17,216 bases of DNA from an uncultured Bacteroidales bacterium (GCA_900554715.1 USIN01000012.1:1-17216); one strand, 5' to 3'. Positions 1 to 8,170 are shown, counted from the stretch's first letter. Notes: generated from the letters alone by a model not told the origin. Translations and numbers: made by a program.

Positions 1-41
1 CCCTGACGTAAAATGATTATTGCAGAACCGACTCTCACCAA

Positions 42-70
42 AACGATGTCAAACGAACATTGACATCGTT
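42..70. repeat. perfect 11-bp inverted repeat
   Basis: AACGATGTCAA (42-52) and its exact reverse complement TTGACATCGTT (60-70) flank a 7-nt loop. No reading frame is open from the left edge on either strand through this point. It could be the terminator hairpin of a gene lying left of the window or an operator. It lacks a clean T-tract, so its role is open. Confidence 0.5.
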
Positions 71-185
71 GTTACAAAAAGCTAACCAAGCTTCGGGATG
101 GACTGGGGCAAGGACACAATCAGTCAGTTCCTGCGCCTTCGGCGACTGGAGATGATTCGGCGATTCTGCGGATTTTTAGGTGCAG

Positions 186-216
186 TTGCTTAATAGCGAA
201 GATTTTACTAATTTTG
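186..216 (+). promoter_or_regulatory. Bacteroidetes-type promoter for the membrane-protein gene
   Basis: A -33 TTG (186-188) lies exactly 20 nt before a -7 box TAATTTTG (209-216). This fits the TTG / TAnnTTTG consensus of Bacteroidetes housekeeping promoters. Transcription would begin near 222, about 35 nt before the ATG at 257. Confidence 0.6.
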
Positions 217-256
217 GCAATTAGAAAAATCAAATAATCGACAAAAATTGCTAATT

Positions 257-1351
257 ATGCGGTACTCTGCGATCATCAGAATGATTATAGTAACTGTCAT
301 TTTTATATCTGTCGGCTGGTTTTGTTCGGCTCAAGTATATGAGGTCGATTATTTAATCGGCAATTATATAAGAGCAAAGAGAACCGACGGCGACGGCCGT
401 GAATGGATAGTTAAAATACCCAACGGCACGAAAATCAATGTAGACCGTCGCGTAGTTGCTGACGATTCGACGGATTGCCGTGACATCATGGCAAGTTTTT
501 CATACAATGGCAAAATCTATACCACCGAGGCCCGTTGGTTGCGTTATTCAGATGATAACCCTGAGAACGCTCTCGATATCTTTGCCGACGACGATTTCAG
601 CCCGACAGAAGACTTTGTCAAAGAGCGGCTGGCATTCACGCGGTTTGCACCACTGTCGCCTAAGGGCAGGTTTTTATATGGTCTGACCCTACCGCTGATA
701 CAATTTTTCCTGATGATTGCCGCCGTGTTTTTGATATATCGGAGCACGGTTCTAAAATCGGTGATTCCTTTTGTCTTTTCGGTTTTCTTGCAGGTATTTA
801 TCGTTTTGATGATGGGTGATGATACCCTGTGGTGGTGCCTGCCCGAGTACCAGGGTCTCGCCGGCGCCGTTGTCGGACTGATACCCTTAGCAGTATATCT
901 GACGCTTGAGATGCTGTATATTTTAGGGCTGTGGACCTTTGCAGGGATTAAAATATGGCCTGTCTTTGTGGCGATGTTACTTATATATCCGGCGATAACG
1001 CTTAGCTATTTCATTGCTGGCAATGTATGGGTCGGTCTGATTGCGGTCTGTGTCTTCCCCTTGCTTGTCAACTGTGTGACCTTGGGCAAATCGGCTTTCA
1101 TGCCGACATTGCTCATGATTATCGGCATCGCAGGTTTTTTTGTGACTGTCTCGCTGGTGTTCCTGGCCGGCATGAAGATTGTCGCCGGTGTAGTCGGAGC
1201 GTGTCCTGTTCTGGCAGTCCTTATCGCGATATATGTCAAAAGCAGGGCCGGATTCCATATCCATCGCTCAAACGGCGAATGGGTAACACCGTGGGGAACA
1301 TACGACACGTTAGAGAGAGCAAAGCGGGCGGCCCCTAAGGGCAGGCATTAG
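257..1351 (+). CDS. hypothetical multi-pass membrane protein
   Basis: I do not recognise this 364-aa protein. The start is set at ATG 257; the frame is open from a TTG at 248, but the ATG lies a normal distance behind a good promoter. Residues 1-25 form a signal peptide or signal anchor ending near FCSAQ. Residues about 27-125 are soluble and beta-rich (YLIGNYIRAKR, EWIVKIPNGTKINV), with repeated acidic patches. From about residue 135 there are six to eight hydrophobic segments, then a short basic cytosolic-type tail ending PKGRH. The gene is richer in A and T than the downstream housekeeping genes, which suggests more recent or less constrained ancestry. It is followed after 21 nt by a small ORF on the same strand. 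No catalytic motif is visible; an envelope or sensing role would be a guess. Confidence 0.7.
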   Translation: MRYSAIIRMIIVTVIFISVGWFCSAQVYEVDYLIGNYIRAKRTDGDGREWIVKIPNGTKINVDRRVVADDSTDCRDIMASFSYNGKIYTTEARWLRYSDDNPENALDIFADDDFSPTEDFVKERLAFTRFAPLSPKGRFLYGLTLPLIQFFLMIAAVFLIYRSTVLKSVIPFVFSVFLQVFIVLMMGDDTLWWCLPEYQGLAGAVVGLIPLAVYLTLEMLYILGLWTFAGIKIWPVFVAMLLIYPAITLSYFIAGNVWVGLIAVCVFPLLVNCVTLGKSAFMPTLLMIIGIAGFFVTVSLVFLAGMKIVAGVVGACPVLAVLIAIYVKSRAGFHIHRSNGEWVTPWGTYDTLERAKRAAPKGRH

Positions 1352-1372
1352 TTTTTTTTAAAGGATAATAAT

Positions 1373-1588
1373 ATGTTTGATTCTAATATCATGACAATGG
1401 AAAATAAGAATAAGATAACTGAGATTGAGAAGGATGGTTTTGTGCTCGTCAGGCAGACAGACGGCCCTGACTTAGGCTATAGCCGCGGGTCAGGCGTGAG
1501 GATAAGCCTCACGATATCAGACCATACGTCGACGCAGACGGGAATATATATGAGTTTGGCTACGGTCTCGGATATCACGGGCGGATAG
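1373..1588 (+). CDS. short hypothetical protein, possibly frameshifted
   Basis: A 71-aa ORF begins at ATG 1373 behind an AAAGGA-like stretch (about 1360-1366), a rarely clear ribosome-binding site for this genome. ATGs at 1391 and 1397 are alternative starts. The N-terminal half (KITEIEKDGFVLVRQTDG) is polar and protein-like. After about residue 37 the composition becomes S/T-rich. In the -1 frame, from after a TAG near 1480 to TAA at 1618-1620, the translation instead reads like protein (for example YVDADGNIYEFGYGLG) but has no start codon. The gene may therefore be a frameshifted copy of a protein of about 80 aa. It is probably cotranscribed with the membrane-protein gene. Function unknown. 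Confidence 0.45.
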   Translation: MFDSNIMTMENKNKITEIEKDGFVLVRQTDGPDLGYSRGSGVRISLTISDHTSTQTGIYMSLATVSDITGG

Positions 1589-1608
1589 CCGATGAGCGGA
1601 CTGAGAGA

Positions 1609-1643
1609 TACAAAGCATAAATAAAGGTACAAAGCATAAATAA
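1609..1643. repeat. tandem 16-bp direct repeat, period 19
   Basis: TACAAAGCATAAATAA occurs at 1609-1624 and again at 1628-1643. The two copies sit between the small ORF and the terminator hairpin and probably arose by a short duplication. On the minus strand they give T-rich sequence after the hairpin at 1642-1675. Confidence 0.7.
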
Positions 1644-1675
1644 GCGGGGTCGTGTCGGTTGACACGGCCCCGCTT
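1642..1675 (-). terminator. intrinsic-type terminator of pgi, possibly bidirectional
   Basis: A 15-bp stem (1642-1656 with 1661-1675, core GCGGGG...CCCCGC, one G-T wobble) closes a 4-nt loop GGTT. It lies 25 nt past the pgi stop. Reading on the minus strand, the stem is followed by TATTTATGCTTTG, a loose T-rich tail. It also sits between convergent genes, so it may stop transcription from the left as well. Confidence 0.7.
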
Positions 1676-1699
1676 GGGTATGCTGTTGTGTGATTGGGA

Positions 1700-3028
1700 T
1701 CAGAGGCGTTTTTTGATGGCTTCGGTCTCTTTCTCGTAGCCGGGTTTTTCGAGGAGGGCAAACATATTGCGTTTGTAAGCTTCGACGCCGGGCTGGTTGA
1801 AGGGGTTGATGCCGAGGATATAGCCGCTGATGCCGCATGCTGCCTCGAAGAAGTAGATGAGCTGGCCGAGGTAGCGCTCGGTGAGAGCGGGCACGGTGAC
1901 GTGGATGTTGGGTACGCCGCCGTCGACGTGGGCGAGGACGGTGCCGAGTTCGGCCATTTTGTTGACCTGGTCGACACGCTTGCCGGCGAGGTAGTTGAGG
2001 CCGTCGAGGTTGGCTTCGTCGCTGCCGATGACAACTTTATGCTTCTGGTCGATGACAGATATGACGGTCTCGAAGATTGTGCGCTCGCCTTCCTGAATCC
2101 ATTGACCCATCGAATGGAGGTCGGTAGAGTTGTCGACAGCCGAGGGATAGATGCCTTTGTGGTCTTTGCCTTCGCTTTCGCCGTAGAGCTGTTTCCACCA
2201 TTCGCCGAAAAAGTGGAGTTTGGGATTGTAGTTGACGAGAATCTCGGTCTTTTTGCCTGCGCGGTAGAGAGCGTTGCGGGTCATGGCATAGAGCTTCGAG
2301 TCGGTGTTGGCGCCTGTGAGGGTCTCTTTCTCAAACTCGGCGGCTCCGGCGACGAGCGCGTGGATGTCGAATCCGGCTACGGCGATGGGGAGGAGTCCGA
2401 CGGGTGTGAGGACTGAGAATCGGCCGCCGACGTTGTCGGGGATGACGAATGTCTTGTAGCCTTCCTGGGTTGCGAGGCTGCGGAGGGCGCCGCGGTGTTC
2501 GTCGGTTATGGCGACGATGCGCTTCGAGGCTTCTTCGCGACCCATCTGGCTCTCGAGCTGTTCTTTGAGCAGACGGAAAGCTATGGCGGGCTCTGTTGTG
2601 GTGCCCGATTTAGAGATGACGATAATGCCGAATTTCTTGTCTTTGAGGTAGTCCTGAAGTTCATAGAGGTAGTCTTCGCCGATGTTCTGTCCGGCAAAGA
2701 GCACCTTGGGAGTGGTGTTGCGGTATGCGGCAAACGAGTCGGAGAGAGCTTCGATGACTGCTTTTGCACCGAGGTAGCTGCCGCCGATGCCGATGACGAC
2801 GATGGTGTCGCAAGAGCTTCTCAGGGCTGCCGCCGTGGCGTTGATGTCGTCGAGAGACTCGGCTGTGATAGATGTCGGGAGTTTGACCCAGCCGAGAAAA
2901 TCGTTGCCGAGTCCGCTGCCGTCGAGGATTTTACGGAGACCGTCGTTGGCTTCGGGAGCGAGAGCGTCGATGGCGGCGCGGTCGACGGTGCCCGATACGT
3001 TTTTAATACTTACTTGAATCTGTTCCAT
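1700..3028 (-). CDS. pgi: glucose-6-phosphate isomerase
   Basis: This enzyme interconverts glucose 6-phosphate and fructose 6-phosphate in the cytosol, in glycolysis and gluconeogenesis. The 442-aa length is that of the short bacterial (Bacillus-like) PGI class rather than the 550-aa E. coli class. Visible motifs are GIGGSYLGA (80-88) and SKSGTT (139-144) for sugar-phosphate binding, the first PGI signature GGRFSVLTPVGLLP (201-214), the acidic catalytic segment GESEGK (283-288), the histidine of TDLHSMGQ (H305), and the second signature ending QPGVEAYK (K419). All key residues appear intact. The gene lies 56 nt after lysS on the same strand and is probably read from the lysS transcript, since I see no convincing promoter in the spacer. 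A strong hairpin follows it. Confidence 0.97.
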   Translation of the reverse strand: MEQIQVSIKNVSGTVDRAAIDALAPEANDGLRKILDGSGLGNDFLGWVKLPTSITAESLDDINATAAALRSSCDTIVVIGIGGSYLGAKAVIEALSDSFAAYRNTTPKVLFAGQNIGEDYLYELQDYLKDKKFGIIVISKSGTTTEPAIAFRLLKEQLESQMGREEASKRIVAITDEHRGALRSLATQEGYKTFVIPDNVGGRFSVLTPVGLLPIAVAGFDIHALVAGAAEFEKETLTGANTDSKLYAMTRNALYRAGKKTEILVNYNPKLHFFGEWWKQLYGESEGKDHKGIYPSAVDNSTDLHSMGQWIQEGERTIFETVISVIDQKHKVVIGSDEANLDGLNYLAGKRVDQVNKMAELGTVLAHVDGGVPNIHVTVPALTERYLGQLIYFFEAACGISGYILGINPFNQPGVEAYKRNMFALLEKPGYEKETEAIKKRL

Positions 3029-3042
3029 GTAGCTATTGTAAT

Positions 3043-3064
3043 TTTAATCAGTGTTATGATTAAA
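3043..3064. other. AT-rich hairpin in the lysS-pgi spacer
   Basis: TTTAATCA (3043-3050) and TGATTAAA (3057-3064) form a perfect 8-bp inverted repeat around a 6-nt loop. With no G/C core in a clamp position it is a weak terminator at best. It could be a small operator or processing site ahead of pgi. Confidence 0.3.
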
Positions 3065-3084
3065 CAAAAAATCGAGGTATAAAG

Positions 3085-4815
3085 TTAACGCTGTGCTGCA
3101 GCAATCCAGGCGCTGACGTCGTCGATGCTCGGGTTCTTAAGCTCGAGTTTATATTTTTTGTTGACGCCGCAGAGGTCCTGGTGGAGCTTGCCGGCCGAGG
3201 CTGCCGCAAGGTCGGCGACGGTCAGAACGCCCGTCTTGTAGAGCGGGGCGACCCAGTCTTCGGTGACGCCGACTTCGGCGAATGCCTGCGCGTTGTCGCG
3301 CTTCTCGACTTTCTCGGGGCGCATCTGGGGGAAGAGCAATACGTCCTGGATTGTGGTCTTGCCGGTCATGAGCATGACGAGGCGGTCCATGCCGATGCCC
3401 ATGCCGGATGTCGGGGGCATGCCGTACTCGAGGGCGCGGATGAAGTCGTGGTCGATGATCATGGCCTCGTCGTCGCCTTTCTCGCCCAGTCGCATCTGTT
3501 CGACAAAGCGTTCATACTGGTCGATGGGGTCGTTGAGCTCAGAGTATGCGTTGGCGAGTTCTTTGCCGTTGACCATCAGCTCGAAGCGCTCGGTCAGCTC
3601 GGGGTTGGCGCGGTGGCGCTTTGTCAGGGGCGACATCTCGATGGGGTAGTCGGTGATGAAGGTGGGCTGGATGTAGTTGCCCTCGCATTTCTCGCCGAAG
3701 ATTTCGTCGATGAGTTTGCCTTTGCCGAGCGAAGGGTCGACTTCGATGCCGAGTTTGCGGCAGACGTCGCGGAGCGCGTCCTCGTCCATGCCGGTGATGT
3801 CGTAGCCGGTGAATTCCTTGATGGCTTCGGTCATGGTGACACGTTTGTAGGGGGCTTTGAAGCTGATGACGTTGTCGCCGACCTTGACCTCGGTCGTACC
3901 GTTGACGTCGAGACAGATTTTCTCGAGCATGCGCTCGGTGAAGGCCATCATCCAGTTATAGTCTTTGTATGAAACGTAGATTTCCATACATGTGAACTCG
4001 GGGTTGTGGGTGCGGTCCATGCCTTCGTTGCGGAAGTTCTTCGAGAACTCGTAGACGCCTTCGAAGCCGCCGACGATGAGGCGCTTGAGGTAAAGCTCGT
4101 CGGCGATGCGGAGGTAGAGGGGAATGTCGAGGGCGTTGTGGTGGGTTATGAACGGACGGGCCGAGGCGCCGCCGGGGATAGACTGCAGGATAGGGGTCTC
4201 GACCTCGATGTAGCCGGCTTCGTTGAAGTACTGGCGCATCGAGTTATAGACCTTGGTGCGTTTGATGAAGACATCCTTGACGCCGTCGTTGACGACGAGG
4301 TCGACGTAGCGGCGGCGGTAGCGAAGCTCGGGGTCGTCGAAGGCGTCATAGGTGACGCCGTCCTTGACCTTGACGATGGGCAGCGGGCGGAGCGATTTGC
4401 CGAGGACGGTGAGCTCCTGTGCATGCACCGAAATCTCGCCTGTCTGGGTGCGGAAGACGTAGCCTTTGATGCCGATGAAGTCGCCGATGTCGAGGAGTTT
4501 CTTGAAGACGACGTTGTAGAGGTCTTTGTCTTCGCCGGGACAGATGTCGTCGCGCGAGATATAGACCTGGATGCGTCCGCGCGAGTCCTGGAGCTCGATA
4601 AACGAGGCTTTGCCCATGATGCGGCGGCTCATGATACGGCCGGCGACAGAGACTTCGCGGCGGGGAGCGTCGTCGCTGAACGACGAGCGTATTTCGTCGG
4701 AATAACCGGTGACGGGATATTCGGCTGCGGGGTAGGGGTCGATGCCCATCTGACGCATGGTGTCGAGACTGTTGCGTCGTATGATTTCTTGTTCGCTGAG
4801 TTCTAAGATGTTCAT
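3085..4815 (-). CDS. lysS: lysyl-tRNA synthetase, class II
   Basis: Charges tRNA-Lys with lysine using ATP. The 576-aa protein has the usual parts in order. An N-terminal OB-fold anticodon-binding domain covers about residues 55-145 (VSVAGRIMSRRIMGKASFIE). Class II motif 1 is near 183-210, motif 2 is FRNEGMDRTHNPEFTCMEIY (261-280), and motif 3 is GMPPTSGMGIGMDRL (465-479). LysRS from most bacteria is about 500 aa. Residues from about 510 form an extra C-terminal domain of roughly 65 aa (LYKTGVLTVADLAAASAGKL), helical and HhH-like, as I recall from Bacteroidetes enzymes. A promoter overlaps the end of the upstream symporter gene, so lysS can be expressed on its own and then continue into pgi. 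Confidence 0.97.
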   Translation of the reverse strand: MNILELSEQEIIRRNSLDTMRQMGIDPYPAAEYPVTGYSDEIRSSFSDDAPRREVSVAGRIMSRRIMGKASFIELQDSRGRIQVYISRDDICPGEDKDLYNVVFKKLLDIGDFIGIKGYVFRTQTGEISVHAQELTVLGKSLRPLPIVKVKDGVTYDAFDDPELRYRRRYVDLVVNDGVKDVFIKRTKVYNSMRQYFNEAGYIEVETPILQSIPGGASARPFITHHNALDIPLYLRIADELYLKRLIVGGFEGVYEFSKNFRNEGMDRTHNPEFTCMEIYVSYKDYNWMMAFTERMLEKICLDVNGTTEVKVGDNVISFKAPYKRVTMTEAIKEFTGYDITGMDEDALRDVCRKLGIEVDPSLGKGKLIDEIFGEKCEGNYIQPTFITDYPIEMSPLTKRHRANPELTERFELMVNGKELANAYSELNDPIDQYERFVEQMRLGEKGDDEAMIIDHDFIRALEYGMPPTSGMGIGMDRLVMLMTGKTTIQDVLLFPQMRPEKVEKRDNAQAFAEVGVTEDWVAPLYKTGVLTVADLAAASAGKLHQDLCGVNKKYKLELKNPSIDDVSAWIAAAQR

Positions 4816-4855
4816 ATATTCATTATGCGTGTTGTGATTCGACTGAAAAGACTTG

Positions 4856-4887
4856 CAAAGTTAGTCGTTTTTTAGCTGATATGCAAA
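4856..4887 (-). promoter_or_regulatory. lysS promoter inside the 3' end of the symporter gene
   Basis: Read on the minus strand, TTTG (4884-4887) is followed after exactly 20 nt by TAACTTTG (4856-4863), a near-ideal Bacteroidetes -33/-7 pair. The -33 box lies in the last codons of the symporter gene, and transcription would start about 35 nt before the lysS ATG. Confidence 0.75.
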
Positions 4888-6080
4888 TCGGGCTTTTCTT
4901 TCTTGTTGCCGTAGATGCGGTTGACGATGAGGGCGATGGCTCCGTCGCCGGTGACGTTGCAGGCTGTGCCGAAGCTGTCCATGGCGATATAGAGTGCGAT
5001 CATGAGGGCGTTGTCGGTGTCGCTGAAGCCGAGCATGGCCGAGAGGACGCCGAGCGAGGCCATGATCGCTCCGCCGGGAACGCCGGGCGCGGCGATGATC
5101 GATATGCCGAGCATGGCGATGAAACCGGCGAACATCGGGGCGTCGTAGGGCATGCCGTGTGTTATCATGATGGCCATGGCGCAGGCGACAATCTTCATTG
5201 TCGAGCCTGACATGTGTATGGTGGCGCAGAGCGGCACGACAAATCCGGCGATGTCGCGGTTGACGCCCATGGCGACGGTGCGCTCGAGGGTGACGGGGAT
5301 TGTCGCGGCCGACGACTGAGTGCCGAGGGCGGTGAAATAGGCGGGCATCATCGACCACAGGGCCTTGAAGGGGTTGTTGCGGGCGAAGACGGCCGCGATG
5401 CAGTACTGGAGCACGAGCAGGACGACGTGGAGGATGAAGATGATGACGATGATGCGGGCGAAGGTCGAGAGTATCGGTCCGACATGTCCGGCCGAGGTCA
5501 TCGACATGAAGATGCCGAAGATATAGACCGGCAGAAGCGGGATTATTACCTTGTTTATGACGAGGGCGATGATGCTGCGGAAGTCGTCGAGACCGCGCTT
5601 GAGGGCGGTGGTCGACAGGCAGGCTGTGCCCAGGCCGAGGACGAAGGCGAGGACGAGGGCTGTCATGACGTTCATCAGCGGCTCGATCTCGATGTTGAAG
5701 AAGGGCGCGAGCGACTCGGCCGATGTCTCGGCGGCGATGAAGCCGTCGGCGCCTATGAGCGAGGGAAATGTGGTCGAGGCCGTGAAGTATGAGAGCATGC
5801 CCGAGCCGAAAGTCATGAGATAGGCTATCAGGGCGGTGACGACGAGCATCCTGCCTGCGCGCAGGCCGATGTCGGCGATGGCCGGCGCGACGAAGCCGAC
5901 GATGAGCAGCGGGATGACGAAGCCGAGAAATTCGCCGAAGACGCCGTTGAATGTGAGGAAGCATCTGACGAGCCAGTCGGGAGCGACGAGTCCGGCACCG
6001 ATGCCGGCGGCGATGGCGATGACGATGAGAATCAGTAGGTTGGGGCGTGATTTTTTGTGCGGTTTTTTATTGTTTTTCAT
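4872..6080 (-). CDS. DAACS-family cation:amino acid/dicarboxylate symporter with variant substrate site
   Basis: A 402-aa inner-membrane carrier of the glutamate-transporter fold. I place the start at 6080 (MKNNKKPHKK), giving a basic cytosolic N-terminus before the first membrane helix; the frame remains open for 48 more codons inside tatC. The serine-rich hairpin SSAATIPVT (256-264) and second hairpin GVPGG (333-337) identify the family. Two family landmarks differ. The usual NMDGT is HMSGST (289-294), and in TM8 (DSFGTACNVTGDG, 368-380) the position of the arginine that holds acidic side chains in glutamate carriers is glycine or threonine. Known family logic therefore suggests a neutral or small amino acid (Ser/Thr-like) rather than glutamate as substrate; this is inference. 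It overlaps tatC by 14 nt, so translation is probably coupled. Confidence 0.88.
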   Translation of the reverse strand: MKNNKKPHKKSRPNLLILIVIAIAAGIGAGLVAPDWLVRCFLTFNGVFGEFLGFVIPLLIVGFVAPAIADIGLRAGRMLVVTALIAYLMTFGSGMLSYFTASTTFPSLIGADGFIAAETSAESLAPFFNIEIEPLMNVMTALVLAFVLGLGTACLSTTALKRGLDDFRSIIALVINKVIIPLLPVYIFGIFMSMTSAGHVGPILSTFARIIVIIFILHVVLLVLQYCIAAVFARNNPFKALWSMMPAYFTALGTQSSAATIPVTLERTVAMGVNRDIAGFVVPLCATIHMSGSTMKIVACAMAIMITHGMPYDAPMFAGFIAMLGISIIAAPGVPGGAIMASLGVLSAMLGFSDTDNALMIALYIAMDSFGTACNVTGDGAIALIVNRIYGNKKEKPDLHIS

Positions 6081-6885
6081 TCTGAAGGGATGATTGAGAT
6101 GCAGGTACGAGTGCGGCGCTGAATTCCCACAGGCCGTATAGCGGTATGAAGACGACGAAGAGAGTGAAGGGGTCGCCTGTCGGAGTGACGAGTGCGGCGA
6201 CGATGAGCAGGGCGACGATCGCATGTCGCCGGAAGCGGCCGAAGAAGGCTCGGGTTATCAGCCCCATCTTGCCTAAGAGCCATGCCAGCAGCGGCAACTC
6301 GAAGACGAGGCCCATCATCAGCAGCAGGGTGAAGAAGTTGTCCATATATGAGTCGAGCGAGACGACAGCCTCGATGTGCTCGCTCAGACGGTATTCGGCC
6401 AGAAATCTGACCGCCAGCGGGAAAACGAGGAAGTAGCCCGTGGCGACGCCGAGATAGAACATCAGGTTGCCGAAGACAAAGGCTTTGCGGATGCCGCGCT
6501 TCTCGTGCTCGTATAGGCCGGGCGATATGAACGACCACAGAAAATATATTATGACGGGGAAGCAGACGACGAGCGAGAGCCAGCAGGTGGCCGACATGTG
6601 GGTGAAGAACTGTGATGTCAGCTCGAGGCTGACGACGTTGACGTGGAAGTCGGGCGCCGTCGAGAAGTCGCCGAAAAGGTCGCCGGCTTTTTCGGCAAGG
6701 CTGTTGAAGAGCGAGTAGAGGGGGAAGGTGCCCGAGCAGGGAGCCATTATGACCTCGTCGAAGATGCGGGGCATGGCGGCGAAGGCGGCGAAGCAGACGA
6801 CGATATACACGGCGGCGATGCGCAGAAGTGTGCCGCGCAGGTCGTCGAGGTGGTCCCAGAATGTCATTTCGTTTTTGTCGGCCAT
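6067..6885 (-). CDS. tatC: twin-arginine translocase subunit TatC
   Basis: TatC is the inner-membrane receptor that binds twin-arginine signal peptides and, with TatA, exports folded proteins. The 272-aa product begins with the conserved cytosolic N-terminal motif FWDHLDDLR (residues 9-17, corresponding to HLxELR). It then shows six hydrophobic segments, the FISPGLYEHEK loop characteristic of the family near 118-128, and VTPTGDPFT before the last helix. The periplasmic first loop (about 40-95) is longer than in E. coli TatC. tatA lies 36 nt upstream on the same strand and no tatB is visible, matching the TatA/TatC-only arrangement of Bacteroidetes. The 3' end overlaps the symporter start. Confidence 0.95.
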   Translation of the reverse strand: MADKNEMTFWDHLDDLRGTLLRIAAVYIVVCFAAFAAMPRIFDEVIMAPCSGTFPLYSLFNSLAEKAGDLFGDFSTAPDFHVNVVSLELTSQFFTHMSATCWLSLVVCFPVIIYFLWSFISPGLYEHEKRGIRKAFVFGNLMFYLGVATGYFLVFPLAVRFLAEYRLSEHIEAVVSLDSYMDNFFTLLLMMGLVFELPLLAWLLGKMGLITRAFFGRFRRHAIVALLIVAALVTPTGDPFTLFVVFIPLYGLWEFSAALVPASQSSLQNEKQ

Positions 6886-6921
6886 CGCTCAGGGCTGTGT
6901 GTCAGAGAGAGACGGAGGCGG

Positions 6922-7164
6922 TCAGTCGCGGTCTTTGCCCTTGGGGGCGTCGGTGGCGCTGTTGTCAGATTCGAGAGGTTTGCTCATCTCGTCCTTGGCT
7001 TCCTGGATGCCCTGTTTGAAAGAATGGACGCCTTTGCCGAGGCCGCGCATGAGCTCGGGAATCTTTTTGCCGCCGAAAAGCAGCAGTACGACTATCAGTA
7101 TGATAATCCACTCCCAGCCTCTGAGATTGCCTAAGAACAGGGGTATAAAAGTCAATGAGGTCAT
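6922..7164 (-). CDS. tatA: twin-arginine translocase subunit TatA
   Basis: TatA oligomers form the translocation path for folded Tat substrates. The 80-aa protein has a short N-terminus, one membrane helix (WIIILIVVLLLFGG, about 19-32), the family hinge and amphipathic helix (FGGKKIPELMRGLGKG, about 30-45), and a charged, disordered tail ending GKDRD. Size and order are typical of TatA/E. The start at MTSLTF gives about 18 residues before the helix, slightly long, but no nearer in-frame start precedes the membrane segment. It heads the minus-strand run and diverges from fabD across a 127-nt spacer. Confidence 0.93.
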   Translation of the reverse strand: MTSLTFIPLFLGNLRGWEWIIILIVVLLLFGGKKIPELMRGLGKGVHSFKQGIQEAKDEMSKPLESDNSATDAPKGKDRD

Positions 7165-7236
7165 AGATAATGTCGGTTATTGCGGAAATTTTTCATTATT
7201 TGACTGTAAAGATACAGCTTTTTCGCTAAAAATGCG

Positions 7237-7244
7237 TAACTTTG
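7237..7244 (+). promoter_or_regulatory. -7 box of the fabD promoter
   Basis: TAACTTTG matches the Bacteroidetes -7 consensus and predicts transcription from about 7250, about 40 nt before the fabD ATG. No good -33 TTG is found at the normal 19-21 nt distance, so this may be a promoter needing an activator or having a weak -33. On the other strand TATCTTTA (7207-7214) is a poorer -7 candidate for tatA. Confidence 0.5.
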
Positions 7245-7291
7245 CCCCGATTTTTAAGGAATATTCAATATAAATAAATATAGGTAAGACA

Positions 7292-8170
7292 ATGAAAGCA
7301 TACGTTTTTCCCGGTCAGGGAGCACAGTTTGTCGGCATGGGCAAAGACCTCTACGACAACAACCCCGAGGCCCGCGAGCTCTTTGAGCGCGCCAACGAGA
7401 TTCTCGGTTTCCGCATCACAGACCTTATGTTTGCCGGTACGGATGAAGACCTTCGTCAGACCGCAGTCACCCAGCCTGCCATCTTCCTCCACTCGGTCAT
7501 CCTCGCCAAGTCGCTCGGTGCCGATTTCAAGCCCGATATGGTCGCCGGCCACTCGCTCGGCGAATTTTCGGCTCTCGTAGCCGCCGGCGCTCTCAGCTTC
7601 GACGACGGCCTGCGCCTTGTCGCCGCCCGCGCCCAGGCCATGCAGAAAGCATGCGAGCTCAAGCCTTCGACTATGGCTGCCGTCATCGCCCTTCCCGACG
7701 AGAAAGTCGAGGAAATCTGCTCGACAGTCGACGGCGTCGTTGTCTGCGCCAACTATAACTGCCCCGGCCAACTCGTCATCTCGGGTGAGATCGAGGCTAT
7801 CGACAAAGCCTGCGAGCTTCTCAAGGCTGCCGGTGCAAAACGCGCTCTCAAACTGAAAGTAGGCGGTGCCTTCCACTCGCCCTGCATGGAACCCGCCCGC
7901 GCCGAACTCGCCGAGGCTATCGACCACACCGAATTCAAGGCTCCGGCATGCCCTGTCTATCAGAATGTCGACGCTCTGCCCCACACCGACCCCGCCGAAA
8001 TCAAGGGCAATCTCATCGCGCAGCTCACCGCTCCCGTGCGCTGGACTCAGTCGGTCAAGAATATGATTGCCGACGGCGCCACCGAGTTTGTCGAACTCGG
8101 CCCGGGCAAAGTGCTCCAGGGCCTCGTTGCAAAAATCAACCCTGCGGTCACTGTCAGCGGCATGCAGTAA
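7292..8170 (+). CDS. fabD: malonyl-CoA:ACP transacylase
   Basis: Moves malonyl groups from CoA to acyl carrier protein, supplying the extender for type II fatty acid synthesis in the cytosol. The 292-aa length is normal for FabD. It shows the N-terminal FPGQGAQ (6-12), QPA (61-63), the nucleophile elbow GHSLGE (86-91, active serine S88), the malonyl-carboxylate-binding arginine region AARAQAM (R113), and the catalytic histidine in GGAFHSPCM (H195). GPGKVLQGL near residue 272 is the usual C-terminal motif. The gene is monocistronic: it diverges from tatA and is followed 25 nt later by a strong terminator. Confidence 0.97.
   Translation: MKAYVFPGQGAQFVGMGKDLYDNNPEARELFERANEILGFRITDLMFAGTDEDLRQTAVTQPAIFLHSVILAKSLGADFKPDMVAGHSLGEFSALVAAGALSFDDGLRLVAARAQAMQKACELKPSTMAAVIALPDEKVEEICSTVDGVVVCANYNCPGQLVISGEIEAIDKACELLKAAGAKRALKLKVGGAFHSPCMEPARAELAEAIDHTEFKAPACPVYQNVDALPHTDPAEIKGNLIAQLTAPVRWTQSVKNMIADGATEFVELGPGKVLQGLVAKINPAVTVSGMQ

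Noticed and set aside
1694..2416. 240-aa plus-strand ORF opposite pgi
   Set aside because: Shadow of pgi; long antisense frames are common opposite high-GC3 genes, and the product is low-complexity with no motif. The same applies to the long frames opposite lysS, fabD and the symporter.
4861..5964. 367-aa Arg/His-rich minus-strand ORF
   Set aside because: It is the symporter gene read in another frame; the Arg/His/Pro-rich product is a typical artefact of the codon bias.
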